Notes: generated from the sequence alone by a model not told the origin. A DNA stretch of 64,000 bases from Clostridia bacterium (GCA_017520705.1 JAFXFF010000039.1:31667-95666); one strand, 5' to 3'; counted from the first letter of the stretch, positions 51,117 through 59,674 are shown. Program-made: numbers and translations.

Positions 51117-51239
51117 TCATTCTTCCGTCTTTTGTTCCGGCTCATAGGGATGGCACGAACAGGAGCCGCAGTAGATGCAAGCGACATCCACACGGTTGAG
51201 TTCGTACACCTTTTGGCAGGCATCGCAAAAATAGATCAT
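51117..51239 (-). CDS. Tiny zinc-ribbon-like protein (40 aa)
   Basis: An ORF of 40 residues starts at 51239 after GGGGAGAAAA. It has CDAC near residue 5 and CIYCGSCSC near 21, four or more cysteines in the CxxC...CxxC spacing of a zinc ribbon, and an acidic tail. It lies 11 bases after the TspO gene and before a terminator, so it is probably translated from the same mRNA. Confidence 0.65.
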   Translation of the reverse strand: MIYFCDACQKVYELNRVDVACIYCGSCSCHPYEPEQKTEE

Positions 51240-51249
51240 TTTTCTCCCC

Positions 51250-51732
51250 TTAATTCAGTACCACAAAACCCACGTTCAGATACAGTGCGAATATGCACCA
51301 CAGCAGATAGGGAACCAACAGCCAACCCGCCACGGGATTGATGGCGCGGAACCGCCGCCAGGTGGCGTACACCGCCGCCGTCAGGAGCAGCAGCCACACC
51401 GCCGCCACCGCCAGCCACTCCAAGCGGAAGAAAAACAGCGGCCACAGCACGTTAATTCCCAGTTGAATGTAATAGAGGGTCATGGCAGCGCCGCTGTCCA
51501 TATCCCCCGACCGTGCCACCAAGCCTGCGGCGACACCCATCAGGATGTACAGCACCGTCCACACCACAGGGAATACCCAACCGGGAGGTGATAACGGCGG
51601 CGATACCAACCGCTCATACAGTGGGGCAGTCTCGCCGCCCAGCAGGGAGGCCAAGCCACCTGCCAACAGTGCCACGATCACCTGTATGATAATGGTACGG
51701 TACTTATTCCAAAATTCCTTCCAATCGTTCAC
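51250..51732 (-). CDS. tspO: TspO/MBR family protein
   Basis: Five transmembrane helices in 160 residues. The family blocks APLYERLVSPPLSPPGWVFP and VVWTVLYILMGVAAGLV are present, as is LYYIQLGINVLWPLFFF. TspO proteins bind porphyrins and act in stress responses. GTG start at 51732 after AAGGAG. Confidence 0.93.
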   Translation of the reverse strand: MNDWKEFWNKYRTIIIQVIVALLAGGLASLLGGETAPLYERLVSPPLSPPGWVFPVVWTVLYILMGVAAGLVARSGDMDSGAAMTLYYIQLGINVLWPLFFFRLEWLAVAAVWLLLLTAAVYATWRRFRAINPVAGWLLVPYLLWCIFALYLNVGFVVLN

Positions 51733-51786
51733 GGACACCACTCCTTGTTTCGTTCTGTTCCACCTATATGCAAAAGGTATGCTGTC

Positions 51787-52149
51787 CTATTCCGCCGACG
51801 TGGGGGCAACCAAGCCAAAACTCACCTGCAAGGCCCGATCCACCCGATTCATAGACACCTCATCCAGCCGTCCCATGCGTTCCCGCAATCGCTGCTTGTC
51901 CAAGGTGCGGATCTGCTCCAACAGCACGATAGAATCCTTAGCCAGACCGCTCCCCACCGCCTGTAAGCGGATATGGGTGGGCAGGTCGGTCTTGCCCTTT
52001 TGGCTGGTGATGGCCGCCGCGATCACCGTGGGGCTGAAGCGATTGCCCACGTCGTTCTGCACAATCAAAACGGGACGTATGCCGCCTTGCTCTGAGCCCA
52101 CCACGGGGCTGAGATCGGCATAATAGATGTCTCCCCGATGTACCGTCAC
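51787..52149 (-). CDS. mazF: MazF-type endoribonuclease toxin
   Basis: Sequence-specific mRNA interferase fold: VHRGDIYYADLSPVVGSEQG, RPVLIVQND, SPTVIAAAITSQ and LLEQIRTLDKQRL are all hallmark blocks. 120 residues, normal for NdoA/MazF of Firmicutes. GTG start after AGGAGGTGACAGACG. No MazE-like antitoxin gene lies directly upstream or downstream, which is unusual though known for the chromosomal type. Confidence 0.92.
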   Translation of the reverse strand: MTVHRGDIYYADLSPVVGSEQGGIRPVLIVQNDVGNRFSPTVIAAAITSQKGKTDLPTHIRLQAVGSGLAKDSIVLLEQIRTLDKQRLRERMGRLDEVSMNRVDRALQVSFGLVAPTSAE

Positions 52150-52244
52150 CGTCTGTCACCTCCTGTATGTCGTTGCAATTCCATTATGACCTCTTCAAAA
52201 GGATTTTATACGACATTGTATGTGACTCAGGACAAGTTGGTGAC

Positions 52245-52280
52245 GAAAAAAGAGCCTTGATACGGCGGTATCAAGACTCA
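52245..52280 (-). terminator. Terminator of the 52289-52792 gene
   Basis: Reverse strand AGTCTTGATACCG/CGTATCAAGGCT followed by CTTTTTTCG. Confidence 0.78.
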
Positions 52281-52288
52281 GTACGTTT

Positions 52289-52792
52289 TTATAATACGGT
52301 GACCTGCGAAAAGGTTGCCGTCAGCTCTTCATCCGGTACGGACAAGGTTTTCGGCAGACCCGTAGCGGCATCGCAGACGAGGGTGTAGGCCGTGCCCTCC
52401 GCATCGCCGCTGATGACGTAGTCGGCGCCGTCCTTTTTGCCTTGTTTCGGCTCAACCGTAGAGAGCACGCGGGTCAGGCAGCGGATCAGACCGCCGTCCG
52501 GCATGCTGTCCTCCGCCACAGTAATGGTCATCCCGCCCAGCCGCATCTGCATCTCATTGCCATTCCAACCCAGGGTGACACCGTCCAACGATTTGGGCTG
52601 TGAGAAGGTCATGGTGACTCTGCCGTCGGTGGAGCAGGAGAACTGCCCCTGCACGTCCATCCCTTTGTACTGAATGGCTGCCTGGGCGGTAAACCCGTCG
52701 GTGATGGGATCGATGGTGGTTTGCTTACCGCAGCCGCACAGGCAGAGCAGTGCCGCCGTGGCTATTGCCAGTCTGCCGAAAAAACGCTTCAT
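52289..52792 (-). CDS. Small lipoprotein (167 aa), unknown function
   Basis: Lipoprotein signal with lipobox LCLCGC. The mature part is beta-rich (AAIQYKGMDVQGQFSCS, VTMTFSQPKSLDGVTLG), resembling the open half-barrel of LolA/LppX-like lipid carriers, but no defining motif is seen. Start at 52792 after GGGAG. Follows the nnrD gene closely. Confidence 0.65.
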   Translation of the reverse strand: MKRFFGRLAIATAALLCLCGCGKQTTIDPITDGFTAQAAIQYKGMDVQGQFSCSTDGRVTMTFSQPKSLDGVTLGWNGNEMQMRLGGMTITVAEDSMPDGGLIRCLTRVLSTVEPKQGKKDGADYVISGDAEGTAYTLVCDAATGLPKTLSVPDEELTATFSQVTVL

Positions 52793-52804
52793 ATGCAAGG
52801 CTCC

Positions 52805-53683
52805 CTATTTCTCAAATTGCAGAAACAGAGATCCCAGCTCCTCAATCAGATCGGTGGGCAGCATCCCGTGTTCGGAATGTCTGGCAGCGGCTACATCGCC
52901 CGCCGCGCCGTGGAGGTACACACCGCACACCGCCGCCGCATAGGGTGCAAGCCCCTGGGCGGCCAAACTGCCGATGATACCCGCCAACACGTCGCCGCTG
53001 CCGCCCGTAGCCATTCCGGGATTTCCGGTGGGGTTTTCCGCCGCCTCACCATCCGGTGAGGCGATGAGGGTACGATGTCCCTTGAGCACCACCACGGCAC
53101 CCACCTCCCGTGCCAGTCGGCAGGCGACCATTTGGCGGTTTGCCTGCACCTCAGCGGTGGAGACATCCAACAGCCGCGCCATTTCGCCCGGGTGAGGGGT
53201 CAAAATCAGAGGAGCCGATCTCGTTTCCTCTGCCAATATATGCGGCGATATGGCATTTATGCCGTCGGCGTCCAAAATTACGGGGACAGTGCTGTGGGTG
53301 AGGATGTGGCGCACCAGAGCCGTCTGCTCCTCTCCCCTACCCATACCGCAGCCCACCACCACCGCGTCGGCGGTAGCCAAGGCTTCGTCTATGGCAGGGA
53401 TCGCAGCGGCGGAAAAGCACCCATCTCGCTCTGCGACGGCGTGAAAAACCGCCTCGGGGATGGCCTCTACCAGCAGCGGATACACGCTCTGCGGCACTGC
53501 TGCGCGGAGCAGACCCACACCGCTGCGCAGGGCACCGCGAGCACACAGCAGCGCTGCCCCCGCCATCCCGTAGCTACCGCAGAGGGTGAGCAGGGTGCCG
53601 TAGGTGCCCTTATGGCTGTCGGCCGTGCGTGGCAGGATGTGCCCTGCCACGTATTCTTTTGTGGTGATGATGGGTTGGTTCAT
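52805..53683 (-). CDS. nnrD: ADP/ATP-dependent NAD(P)H-hydrate dehydratase
   Basis: Repairs hydrated NAD(P)H. Ribokinase-like fold with KGTYGTLLTLCGSYGMAGAA, DADGINAI, LTPHPGEMARL and ATGGSGDVLAGIIG, all family signatures. The 292-residue chain starts at 53683 after AGAGGTG; the epimerase partner domain (NnrE) is missing. Confidence 0.92.
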   Translation of the reverse strand: MNQPIITTKEYVAGHILPRTADSHKGTYGTLLTLCGSYGMAGAALLCARGALRSGVGLLRAAVPQSVYPLLVEAIPEAVFHAVAERDGCFSAAAIPAIDEALATADAVVVGCGMGRGEEQTALVRHILTHSTVPVILDADGINAISPHILAEETRSAPLILTPHPGEMARLLDVSTAEVQANRQMVACRLAREVGAVVVLKGHRTLIASPDGEAAENPTGNPGMATGGSGDVLAGIIGSLAAQGLAPYAAAVCGVYLHGAAGDVAAARHSEHGMLPTDLIEELGSLFLQFEK

Positions 53684-53753
53684 AGCTACACCTCTGTTCC
53701 GTGTACTAACGGGCTCCCTCGAGAGGGAGGCGAAAAAGCCTTCCGCACATCCC

Positions 53754-53785
53754 AAAAAATGCCGCACGGAGCCCGTGCGGCATTC
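53754..53785 (-). terminator. Terminator of the 53795-54346 gene
   Basis: Reverse strand ATGCCGCACGGGC/CCGTGCGGCAT followed by TTTTTTGGG. Confidence 0.85.
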
Positions 53786-53794
53786 TGTCAAAAC

Positions 53795-54346
53795 TCAATC
53801 GTCCATACTGCGCTTGGCGGGGATGGTCAGACCCGCCTCACGGGCTACACGGGCAGTGTCCATCTGCACCAATTTGGGCAAGCCTTCGTAGAAGGCGCCC
53901 AGCACACGGTCGTCCGGCATAAAGATCACGATGGTGTCACCGTTCTTCTTGCTATGATAGGTAAAATACCACAGACCCTGCTCATTGAGAGAGGGAGCGG
54001 CCATCACAGTGCGCTGGAACTTACCCAAAGGCTTCGCGGGGTCGTAGGGAGCCAGGGCGCGAATCTTACGCCCCGCCACAGACACCAAGCGAGTGCGCTT
54101 ACGGCGGGCCACGATCTTGTCCACGTCGATGTCGCCGTTGGTGACGCAATACTCAAACTCCACGTTCTGGGTAGTGGCCAGCCACCAAGCACCGTAAACG
54201 ATGCCCAGGGTGGCAATCGCGGCCAGAATACCGAAAATCCACACCACAGCCACCAGCGCAAAAGCAGCCACAATCACGCTGATAACGATCGCCCACTCAG
54301 CAGGGCCTTTTTTCTTCTTTACGATCTGCTCAAAGAAAGTATCCAT
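53795..54346 (-). CDS. DUF6106-like two-helix membrane protein (183 aa)
   Basis: Start at 54346 after AAAGGAGATTGGAT. The N-terminus MDTFFEQIVKKKKGP and two joined transmembrane segments are typical of a clostridial family I recall as DUF6106; a soluble domain with a TQNVEFEYCVTNGDIDVDKI block follows. No function is known. Alone in its transcription unit. Confidence 0.72.
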   Translation of the reverse strand: MDTFFEQIVKKKKGPAEWAIVISVIVAAFALVAVVWIFGILAAIATLGIVYGAWWLATTQNVEFEYCVTNGDIDVDKIVARRKRTRLVSVAGRKIRALAPYDPAKPLGKFQRTVMAAPSLNEQGLWYFTYHSKKNGDTIVIFMPDDRVLGAFYEGLPKLVQMDTARVAREAGLTIPAKRSMDD

Positions 54347-54450
54347 ATCCAATCTCCTTTCGGATTTACCCGTTTATTATACACCCTCTCTCCGCCTTTT
54401 TCAACGGCATTTGCAAAAATTTACAGATTTGTTTCTTTTGGCCCTCTCCA

Positions 54451-54480
54451 TTGACAGAGGCGGTGGGGATTTGGTATAAT
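54451..54480 (+). promoter_or_regulatory. Promoter of the asparaginase gene
   Basis: TTGACA (54451-54456), 18 bases, TATAAT (54475-54480). The ATG is 194 bases farther on, leaving a long untranslated leader. Confidence 0.88.
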
Positions 54481-54495
54481 GAAAAAAGTTAAAAA

Positions 54496-54657
54496 GTAAC
54501 CGCTGATTAACGCGGTTTGCGGTTATCGGTGAGATGGTTTTTTCGCGGAGGAAGTTCAAAAGCACAGGCAATACTGGATGTATTGCCGAGCATTTTGGAC
54601 GATGTTGGCGGAAAAATAGCCACCGAGAATTGCGAACAAGATCGAATCAGCGGTTAC
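54496..54657 (+). ncRNA. Structured leader RNA of unknown class before asparaginase
   Basis: A perfect 13-bp stem closes the element: GTAACCGCTGATT (54496-54508) with AATCAGCGGTTAC (54645-54657). Inside, TTATCGGTG (54523-54531) pairs with CACCGAGAA (54621-54629, one mismatch). A long hairpin joins GTTCAAAAGC (54554-54563) with GCATTTTGGAC (54590-54600), topped by GGCAATAC/GTATTGCC. GCGGTT at 54520-54525 can also pair with AACCGC of the outer stem, giving a switchable alternative. The ribosome site begins five bases after the outer stem. I do not recognise the class; riboswitch function is inferred. Confidence 0.65.
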
Positions 54658-54674
54658 ACAAGGAGCGTGTGGCT

Positions 54675-55685
54675 ATGGATAAGAAAATTTTGCTCATCTA
54701 CACCGGCGGCACCATCGGCATGGTGCCCACCGAGGCGGGCTATGCCCCCAAGGCAGGGTATCTGCGCAACTTCCTGCTGAGCATCCCTGCTTTGGGTGAT
54801 CCATCGATGCCTCAGTGGGAATTATTGGAATTGGATCCTCTGCTGGACTCCTCCAATATGACAGTGCTGGATTGGAACCGCATCGGCGGCATCATCCAGG
54901 AGCATTACGACGCCTTTGACGGCTTTGTGATCCTCCACGGCACCGACACCATGGCCTACACCGCCTCTGCCCTCTCCTTTTCGCTGGAGAATCTGGACAA
55001 GCCCGTGATCATCACCGGTTCGCAGATCCCCCTCTTTGAGGTGCGCAACGACGGTCTGGACAATCTGCTGACCAGTATGCTCATCGCCGCCGAGGGTCGC
55101 GTTCACGAGGTGGCCCTCTGCTTCTCCAACAAGCTGATGCGGGGCAACCGCAGCGTCAAGACCAGCGCCACCGATCTCTACGCCTTCTCCTCCCCCAACT
55201 ATCCGCCGCTGGCGGAGATCGGCACCCGCATTCTGTACAACAATATGATTCCGCAACGCACCGTGACCGAGCCCTTCCGCGTGCAGGAGCTGAAAAAGAT
55301 TCCCATCGGCATCATCAAGGTGTTCCCCGGCATTCAGTTTGAGCTGTTTGAGGAGATCATGTCCGAGTCGCTCAAAGGTATCGTGCTGGAGACCTTTGGT
55401 GCGGGCAATATCCCCGGCACCGCCGACGCCATCCTGCCTATCGTGCGCAAGGCGCGGGACAACGGCACCGTGCTGGTGATCTGCTCCCAGTGCCTGAAAG
55501 GATCGGTGTCCCTCGGCACCTACGAGACCAGTGCCGCCCTCAAAGAGGCAGGCGCGGTGTATGCCTACGATATGACCACCGAGGCGGCGGTGGCGAAGCT
55601 GTACTATCTGTTCAGCTGCGGCTATGATGCCGACACCGTCAAAGCCAAAATGGAAGAGGATTTGGTGGGCGAATTGAGTAAATAA
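54675..55685 (+). CDS. ansA: Type I L-asparaginase
   Basis: Hydrolyses asparagine to aspartate and ammonia. The first threonine motif is IYTGGTIGM, the second HGTDTMAYTASALSF, with ITGSQIPLFE; these are the two catalytic Thr sites of the family. 336 residues without signal peptide indicates a cytoplasmic type I enzyme. The start at 54675 follows AAGGAGCG; an in-frame open stretch upstream back to 54534 overlaps the structured leader and is not taken. Confidence 0.94.
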   Translation: MDKKILLIYTGGTIGMVPTEAGYAPKAGYLRNFLLSIPALGDPSMPQWELLELDPLLDSSNMTVLDWNRIGGIIQEHYDAFDGFVILHGTDTMAYTASALSFSLENLDKPVIITGSQIPLFEVRNDGLDNLLTSMLIAAEGRVHEVALCFSNKLMRGNRSVKTSATDLYAFSSPNYPPLAEIGTRILYNNMIPQRTVTEPFRVQELKKIPIGIIKVFPGIQFELFEEIMSESLKGIVLETFGAGNIPGTADAILPIVRKARDNGTVLVICSQCLKGSVSLGTYETSAALKEAGAVYAYDMTTEAAVAKLYYLFSCGYDADTVKAKMEEDLVGELSK

Positions 55686-55716
55686 AAGTGAAGAAGTTTG
55701 AAATGGAGGGACAATA

Positions 55717-56034
55717 ATGCAAAGATGGGTCGTAGAAGACTGGGAGTTTGAGTTAACGGTCATCGACGGTGAGGCCGGCAACTGCAGATTAGGTTTAGAA
55801 AAAGGCGATAAATTTGTCTTTTCGTACGAATGTCCCGCCGGAATGTGCCCACGTGTAATGACCGAGTTGTTTACTTGGTGCGAGGTGATACGGTGCGGTG
55901 GCGATTTCACCCATAGAGGAGAAAAAGAAAAATACGAAATGGATTTGCATTGTCCCTGCAGATGCATTCTTTTTCATTTGAAGGCCAACCCCATTAACCG
56001 AGACGAAAGCGGAAATCCCAAGCCCAAGACTTGA
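55717..56034 (+). CDS. TIGR04076-like small cysteine protein (105 aa)
   Basis: Start after TGGAGGGACAATA-type site. Contains EGxxxL-like opening, SYECPAGMCPRVM and LHCPCRCILFHL, with regularly spaced cysteines that would fit the TIGR04076 family. No catalytic function is known. Follows asparaginase by 31 bases, perhaps on the same mRNA. Confidence 0.7.
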   Translation: MQRWVVEDWEFELTVIDGEAGNCRLGLEKGDKFVFSYECPAGMCPRVMTELFTWCEVIRCGGDFTHRGEKEKYEMDLHCPCRCILFHLKANPINRDESGNPKPKT

Positions 56035-56040
56035 CGTAAA

Positions 56041-56244
56041 TAGCCTCCCTTGTGTAAAGGGAGGTGGCACGGCAAAGCCGTGACGGAGGGATTGTCATTG
56101 CCTCCGGCAACACCTCATCCGTCTTTTTGCCTGCGGCAAAAATCCACCTTCCCCTCGAGGGGAAGGCTACGCCGCTAACGCGGCTACAATCCCTCAGTCA
56201 AAAATCGAAAGATTTTTGACAGCTCCCTTTACACAAGGGAGCCT
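56041..56244. repeat. MITE-like element with 22-bp terminal inverted repeats
   Basis: The ends are AGCCTCCCTTGTGTAAAGGG and its inverted copy CCCTTTACACAAGGGAGCCT (about one mismatch). A second nested pair is GACGGAGGGATTGT (about 56082) and ACAATCCCTCAGTC (about 56186). No coding sequence. I recall relatives of this element widely between genes of gut Firmicutes. Confidence 0.7.
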
Positions 56245-56261
56245 TTGCTCTGCTCTACTCA

Positions 56262-56303
56262 GCACAGAACCCCTCCCTGAAGGCTCAGGGAGGGGTTCGT
56301 TTT
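56262..56303 (+). terminator. Terminator after the repeat
   Basis: Perfect stem GAACCCCTCCCTGA/TCAGGGAGGGGTTC followed by GTTTTTT on the + strand. Confidence 0.82.
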
Positions 56304-56307
56304 TTAA

Positions 56308-57393
56308 TTACTTCAACTGCTCCAAAATCGCCTTAAACGCAGCGGTGTCTCGGATGGCGTCAAACACCTTGTCTGCCAGCCAAGAATCACGGAGAATCTC
56401 ACAGAGCGGGCGAGAATCCGCCGTCTCGAAATTGCTTCTCTTACGCACCCACTCACCAAGCAACAGAGAAGCGCACCTCTCCTCCTCGGGACGGTTGTCA
56501 AATGCCATCGCCAACGCGGCGGAACGTTTTAATTGCTGAATGGCCTCGTCGTAACGAAGCAGTGCGGCATAGCATTTGGCACGGCGGCAAGCCGTATTGA
56601 CGTTACTCCACGTAGCTTCAAAAGTATGGCTGTCGTAGACGAGAGAGTCCAAGGCATCCATTTTGTCCATGACTTTCAGTGCGTCCTCCGCAGAAACCAA
56701 GTCGACCAAGCGGTAAAGAGCATAAGACAACGCATCATAGGACTTGCGCAGGAAATCTCTCGTATAAGGCAATTTCTCTTCCTCCGACAGTGCCCACCAA
56801 ATCGCCTGCTCCTTACAATGGCTCATAGACGGAAGCGTTTCGTAGATGGTGCGGCCAAGTTCTTTTTTGCCCAATCCGCAATAGTGGAACGCCAATCGTG
56901 CGGTGGCTTCAAAACGAATCTCCGTATCAGGACAATACTTGATAATGCGTTCGCCCAAGGCGACGATCTCGGTATCGTATTTATCCCGATTTTCTTTCCA
57001 ATCGGGGATATTTCCGGTATCGTCACCGGCTACAAAGAGGGCATACATCAACTTGTTCAGCAGTGCATAATTGTTGGGAAACTCCGCCACCCCTGCCCGT
57101 GCAATACGAATACACGCGTCAATATCGCCGCTGCTGATGGCCGCTTGAAAATCGTTCAAATAACGGTCAACCGCCGTTTTCTCCGCCTGCTCGTCGATCC
57201 CCATCAGATGATCGACGGAAATGCCGAAGAAAGCGGCAATGGTGGGAATCATTTCGATGTCGGGATAGCAGGAATCGTTTTCCCAACGAGAGATCGACTG
57301 ACAGGAAACGCCCATCACCTCGGCAAACTCTTCCTGAGTGATCTCCCGTTCCTTGCGCAATCTCTTGATGGTTTTTCCAATATTCAGTTTCAC
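56308..57393 (-). CDS. XRE-family regulator with TPR-like C-terminal domain
   Basis: Residues 1-65 are a helix-turn-helix (ITQEEFAEVMGVSCQSISRW), followed by 290 residues of helical repeats with spacing suited to tetratricopeptide repeats (NNYALLNKLMYALFVAG, RFEATARLAFHYCGLGKKE). Such proteins often sense a secreted peptide. No peptide gene is visible nearby. Same architecture as the 17594-18403 gene. Confidence 0.86.
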   Translation of the reverse strand: MKLNIGKTIKRLRKEREITQEEFAEVMGVSCQSISRWENDSCYPDIEMIPTIAAFFGISVDHLMGIDEQAEKTAVDRYLNDFQAAISSGDIDACIRIARAGVAEFPNNYALLNKLMYALFVAGDDTGNIPDWKENRDKYDTEIVALGERIIKYCPDTEIRFEATARLAFHYCGLGKKELGRTIYETLPSMSHCKEQAIWWALSEEEKLPYTRDFLRKSYDALSYALYRLVDLVSAEDALKVMDKMDALDSLVYDSHTFEATWSNVNTACRRAKCYAALLRYDEAIQQLKRSAALAMAFDNRPEEERCASLLLGEWVRKRSNFETADSRPLCEILRDSWLADKVFDAIRDTAAFKAILEQLK

Positions 57394-57525
57394 AGCAAAT
57401 ACCTCCTATTCAAAAATGGAAAGCAGCGCTTCTTTCTGTTCGTATTGTAGCACGGTAAACACAGCATTCCAATATCACGCTACGAGAGTTTTTTTCACTA
57501 TGCGGTTAACAATACAGATATGATA

Positions 57526-57564
57526 AAACGCCTCCTTACGGCTATGCCGCAAGGAGGCGTTTTT
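57526..57564. terminator. Terminator of the GH78-like gene
   Basis: Perfect stem AAACGCCTCCTTACGGC/GCCGCAAGGAGGCGTTT, T runs on both strands; it abuts the stop at 57565. Confidence 0.88.
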
Positions 57565-59658
57565 TTATTCTTCCACAATAATGCCGTCGGGGATGGTGAC
57601 GACAGGCTCTTTGCCCTCCTGCATCTCGATGCGGATGGTGCCGTAGGGGGTGGGAATCTCCACGTTGGCGTGGGCGAAGCCCAACAGGTCGGGATTGAGG
57701 CGGATACGCTTGTAGCCGGGCTCCAAAATCTCGAGGCCGGACAGCACCATCGGCAGATGATAAAGCGGTGTGCCGCCCCATCCGTGACTATTGTCAAAGC
57801 CGTAATTTTCCTGATAAATGAAGCCTTCGGGCAAGCCCTTGGGGCAGTCGAGGATGGGCTTTTTCCATATATCCAAAATCTCACGGGAGAAGCGATGGGT
57901 CAGGCCGCATTCACGCACCGCCTCCAACACAAAGTGGGCAAAATAGGGCTGGAAATAGCCGAGAGACTCGTCCTCTAAGGTGCGGGTGAGCAGGTCGGCA
58001 GGGTTGTTGTGCACCCCAAACAGCGCCGCCAACACGTTGGAGTGCAGGCGATAATATCGCTTCTCCACATTCTGGGGCAACCACCAGCCGTCACCGTAAC
58101 GAGAGGGGGTATTGAGACCCTCGAAGTACAATTCACGCTCGGGGTCGTACAGCAGAGCGTTAATGGCGGTTTTCAGGGCGGCGGCACGGCTGCGGTACAG
58201 CTCCGCCTTGGCGGTATCGCCTAAAACATCGTAGATTTTGGCGCCGTAGATGAGGCCGCCGTAATAGAACATACTGAGGAAGGTCTGGCCCAGTGCCTTA
58301 GGCGGACGATGGAGGGTCATACCGTCCACGATCACCCAGTCCACAAACATAAAGGAAGGCGGATTCTCCACAATGCCGCTATCGTCCACGTAGCTGTGCA
58401 TCCGATTGAGCAGGATCTCCAGCGCATCGGCGCACTGCCGCAACAGGTCGGTGTGACCGGTGAAGCGGTAGAGGTCGTACAGCATCATCACCCAGATCAT
58501 ACTGTAGGTGGTGTGGAACATCACACCCTCCTTCACCCGCAGGATGTCGGCGGTGCGGAGAACGTCAAACTCCGCCAAGCGCAGGTCTCCGTAAGACATG
58601 GCGGTCATCATCGCCTCCACGTAATAGTCGCCGGTGCAGGCCAGCGGCTCACAATGAAGGGTGCTCTCCGACTCGAACATCTGCATGCACTGCTTGAGGG
58701 TGTGGCGGCACACGTCCAGCACCAGATTGAGGTCCTCGTCGGAGGTTTCGGTCATAGCGCAACCCGTGATGGGGAAATGGGTCTCCAACATAGACAGCGT
58801 AACCTCGGCGGGGGTATCGCCCCGATTTTCGGCGATGACGTGATAGCCGCCGATACTACGAATACCGGGGCTGATGTACTCGGTGTCGCAGGTAAAGGTG
58901 AGGTGCTCGGAGGCCTCCACCTTCTCGGTCTCCCGCATCTGCACCGTCAGGTGCAGGTATCCCGCCGTCTTGACCAGCGCGTGGATAAAGCAGGAGTAAA
59001 TGCGGGGGTATTCAAAATCGAACTCCTGCGTAGTGCCCGCCGCCACGGTGAAGGTGTGGGCGCCGATGTCTTCCTCGGTACGGGGCGGAATGGGCGCCGG
59101 TGTGGCGTGCCAGATATTTTCGATCGGCACAGCATTAGAAAACGCGTCTATCGGGCGTGTGCCGTCGTAACAATCGGGGGCGGTGTAGGCGTGATTCTGA
59201 CGGCACAGCCAAGTGGAGTCGGTGGTGATCTCCTCGGTGGTGCCGTCGGCAAACTCCACCACGCCGTACAGCATAAAGCCGCCGTGACCCTTGGAAAATT
59301 CATTGATACGCACCGGCATCATCTTCACCCACGCGTGGAAATCCAGAGAATTTCCATCGGGATAGACCTCGGAGGTGAAGGAAAAATGCGTGGGCCAAGG
59401 CTTTTCGTTATCAATGAAGAAGTCGCCGCCCACGTTGGCAGGGCCGGTAGCCACAAATTGACGATTGCAATAGAGGCGGAACTCCGTATCACCGCTGTAG
59501 GTAAGGGTAACCTTGCGAATTTTTTGTGTAAAGGTATACTCCTTTACAAACTCGCAAACCGCATAATCACTGGGTTTCTTGTCGCAGAAGCCGTTATAAA
59601 CGGTGGTCTGTGCATCGGGATAGCGGACGGGGTCCAGCCAAATCCAATTCTGTTTCAT
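57565..59658 (-). CDS. GH78-like glycoside hydrolase (alpha-L-rhamnosidase family)
   Basis: A 697-residue protein. Residues 1-300 form beta-sandwich domains (VTLTYSGDTEFRLYCNRQF, DFDFEYPRIYSCFIHALVK). From about 320 a barrel of paired helices follows (CRHTLKQCMQMF, CEPLACTGDYYVEAMMTA), and the C-terminus SHGWGGTPLYHLPMVLSGLE begins the last beta domain, all matching alpha-L-rhamnosidases. No signal peptide, so it is likely cytoplasmic. Substrate is inferred from family membership only. Confidence 0.83.
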   Translation of the reverse strand: MKQNWIWLDPVRYPDAQTTVYNGFCDKKPSDYAVCEFVKEYTFTQKIRKVTLTYSGDTEFRLYCNRQFVATGPANVGGDFFIDNEKPWPTHFSFTSEVYPDGNSLDFHAWVKMMPVRINEFSKGHGGFMLYGVVEFADGTTEEITTDSTWLCRQNHAYTAPDCYDGTRPIDAFSNAVPIENIWHATPAPIPPRTEEDIGAHTFTVAAGTTQEFDFEYPRIYSCFIHALVKTAGYLHLTVQMRETEKVEASEHLTFTCDTEYISPGIRSIGGYHVIAENRGDTPAEVTLSMLETHFPITGCAMTETSDEDLNLVLDVCRHTLKQCMQMFESESTLHCEPLACTGDYYVEAMMTAMSYGDLRLAEFDVLRTADILRVKEGVMFHTTYSMIWVMMLYDLYRFTGHTDLLRQCADALEILLNRMHSYVDDSGIVENPPSFMFVDWVIVDGMTLHRPPKALGQTFLSMFYYGGLIYGAKIYDVLGDTAKAELYRSRAAALKTAINALLYDPERELYFEGLNTPSRYGDGWWLPQNVEKRYYRLHSNVLAALFGVHNNPADLLTRTLEDESLGYFQPYFAHFVLEAVRECGLTHRFSREILDIWKKPILDCPKGLPEGFIYQENYGFDNSHGWGGTPLYHLPMVLSGLEILEPGYKRIRLNPDLLGFAHANVEIPTPYGTIRIEMQEGKEPVVTIPDGIIVEE

Positions 59659-59674
59659 AGCGTTATCTCCTCAC

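Noticed and set aside
53075..54454. Long + strand open frame across nnrD and the DUF6106-like gene
   Set aside because: Antisense to two recognisable genes, with a His/Gln/Gly-rich composition and no credible start.
54534..54674. In-frame 47-codon N-terminal extension of the asparaginase
   Set aside because: No good ribosome site at its ATG, basic random composition, and it covers the structured leader; the site AAGGAGCG marks the ATG at 54675.
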